Under the pieces are notes generated by a model. That model did not search any database, had not been told where the DNA came from, and worked only from the letters and a program-made list of their open reading frames with translations. The translations under genes and the position numbers were made by a program. Shown in pieces: positions 63,808 to 64,000 of a DNA stretch of 64,000 bases (the first letter of the stretch is position 1; the number at the start of each line of letters is the position of its first letter). Source of the stretch: Microbaculum marinisediminis (GTDB lineage: Bacteria; Pseudomonadota; Alphaproteobacteria; Rhizobiales; Tepidamorphaceae); assembly GCF_025397915.1 (NCBI RefSeq), contig NZ_JALIDZ010000004.1, positions 186,001-250,000 of the forward strand, written 5' to 3'.

Positions 63808-64000
63808 TCACGGCTTCGGCACGAAGACGAAGAAACTCCCGTCGGCCTTGATGCCGCCGGCCATCGAGCCTGCCTCACGGCCGGTGCCCCAGAACAGGTC
63901 GGCGCGCGCGGGGCCCTTGATCGCCGAGCCGGTATCCTGGGCGATCATCAGGCGGCGGAACGGTTCGCGGGCGCGGTCCTTGCCGATTGGCAGCTCGGCG
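63808..64000 (-). CDS. mltA: membrane-bound lytic murein transglycosylase A, C-terminal end (partial)
   Basis: Only the last 63 or so residues lie in the window; the gene continues past 64000. The visible part includes RLMIAQDTGSAIKGPARADLF, FWGTGREAG and FVFVPKP at the end. This is the 3D domain of MltA, whose catalytic Asp lies in the QDTGSAI segment; the enzyme cleaves peptidoglycan between MurNAc and GlcNAc to form 1,6-anhydroMurNAc. It heads the mltA-smr-HTH run. Confidence 0.93.
   Translation of the reverse strand, partial: AELPIGKDRAREPFRRLMIAQDTGSAIKGPARADLFWGTGREAGSMAGGIKADGSFFVFVPKP

Overview
The window is GC-rich chromosomal DNA of an alphaproteobacterium, most likely of the order Hyphomicrobiales (Rhizobiales). 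I base this on protein types and on gene blocks that, from memory, are typical of rhizobial chromosomes: miaB/acyltransferase/mur/rimI/tsaB; murJ/glnD/mutS/maeB/olsB/sensor kinase; hrcA-grpE; dnaK-dnaJ-pmtA-pyrF; hisB-hisH-hisA-hisF-hisE-coaA opposite hslV-hslU; and mltA-smr-HTH. No rRNA, tRNA or CRISPR was recognised.

Layout. 1-5485 (minus strand): tRNA modification (miaB, tsaB), a PlsC/OlsA-type acyltransferase, a Fur/Mur metal regulator, RimI, an Nfu Fe-S scaffold and a universal stress protein. 5486-10203 is the one accessory stretch: two secreted beta-propeller proteins flank a low-GC insert that holds a Bro-N (phage antirepressor-like) gene, preceded by a match to the alphaproteobacterial LexA box and by a decayed partial copy of the neighbouring usp gene. 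10225-18738 (minus): trpS, murJ, glnD, mutS. 18879-24559: malic enzyme (plus), then OlsB ornithine-lipid acyltransferase and a hybrid histidine kinase (minus). 24736-27735 (minus): ComM-type ATPase, a small protein, a K+-channel-like protein and HdeD. 27882-30477 (minus): ubiT-ubiU-ubiV, the oxygen-independent ubiquinone pathway, behind a perfect FNR/FixK-type palindrome. 30506-36827: glutathione synthetase, YraN, RsmI, an LpoA-like lipoprotein (plus), HemW, RdgB and RNase PH. 36991-46027: heat-shock genes hrcA, grpE, dnaK (with a good sigma-32 promoter) and dnaJ, mixed with small envelope proteins, AlkB, a PLP decarboxylase and the phospholipid methyltransferase PmtA. 46108-54952: FMN reductase, pyrF, DUF1330, dapB, gpmA, an Ada-like protein, DUF2244, nth, a CysZ-like protein, an adenosine-kinase-type sugar kinase and an N-terminal-nucleophile hydrolase. 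55032-59688 (minus): coaA and the his cluster. 59849-62752 (plus): hslV, a membrane protein and hslU translationally chained. 62827-64000 (minus): HTH regulator, Smr protein and the end of mltA.

Together the genes describe a respiratory organism that makes ornithine lipids (olsA-like plus olsB) and phosphatidylcholine (pmtA), can make quinone without oxygen (ubiTUV under a probable FNR/FixK regulator), and couples protein quality control to heat shock. The most unusual parts are the SOS-box/Bro-N insert at about 6965-8140 and the FNR-box ubiTUV operon, whose UbiU seems to lack one expected cluster cysteine.
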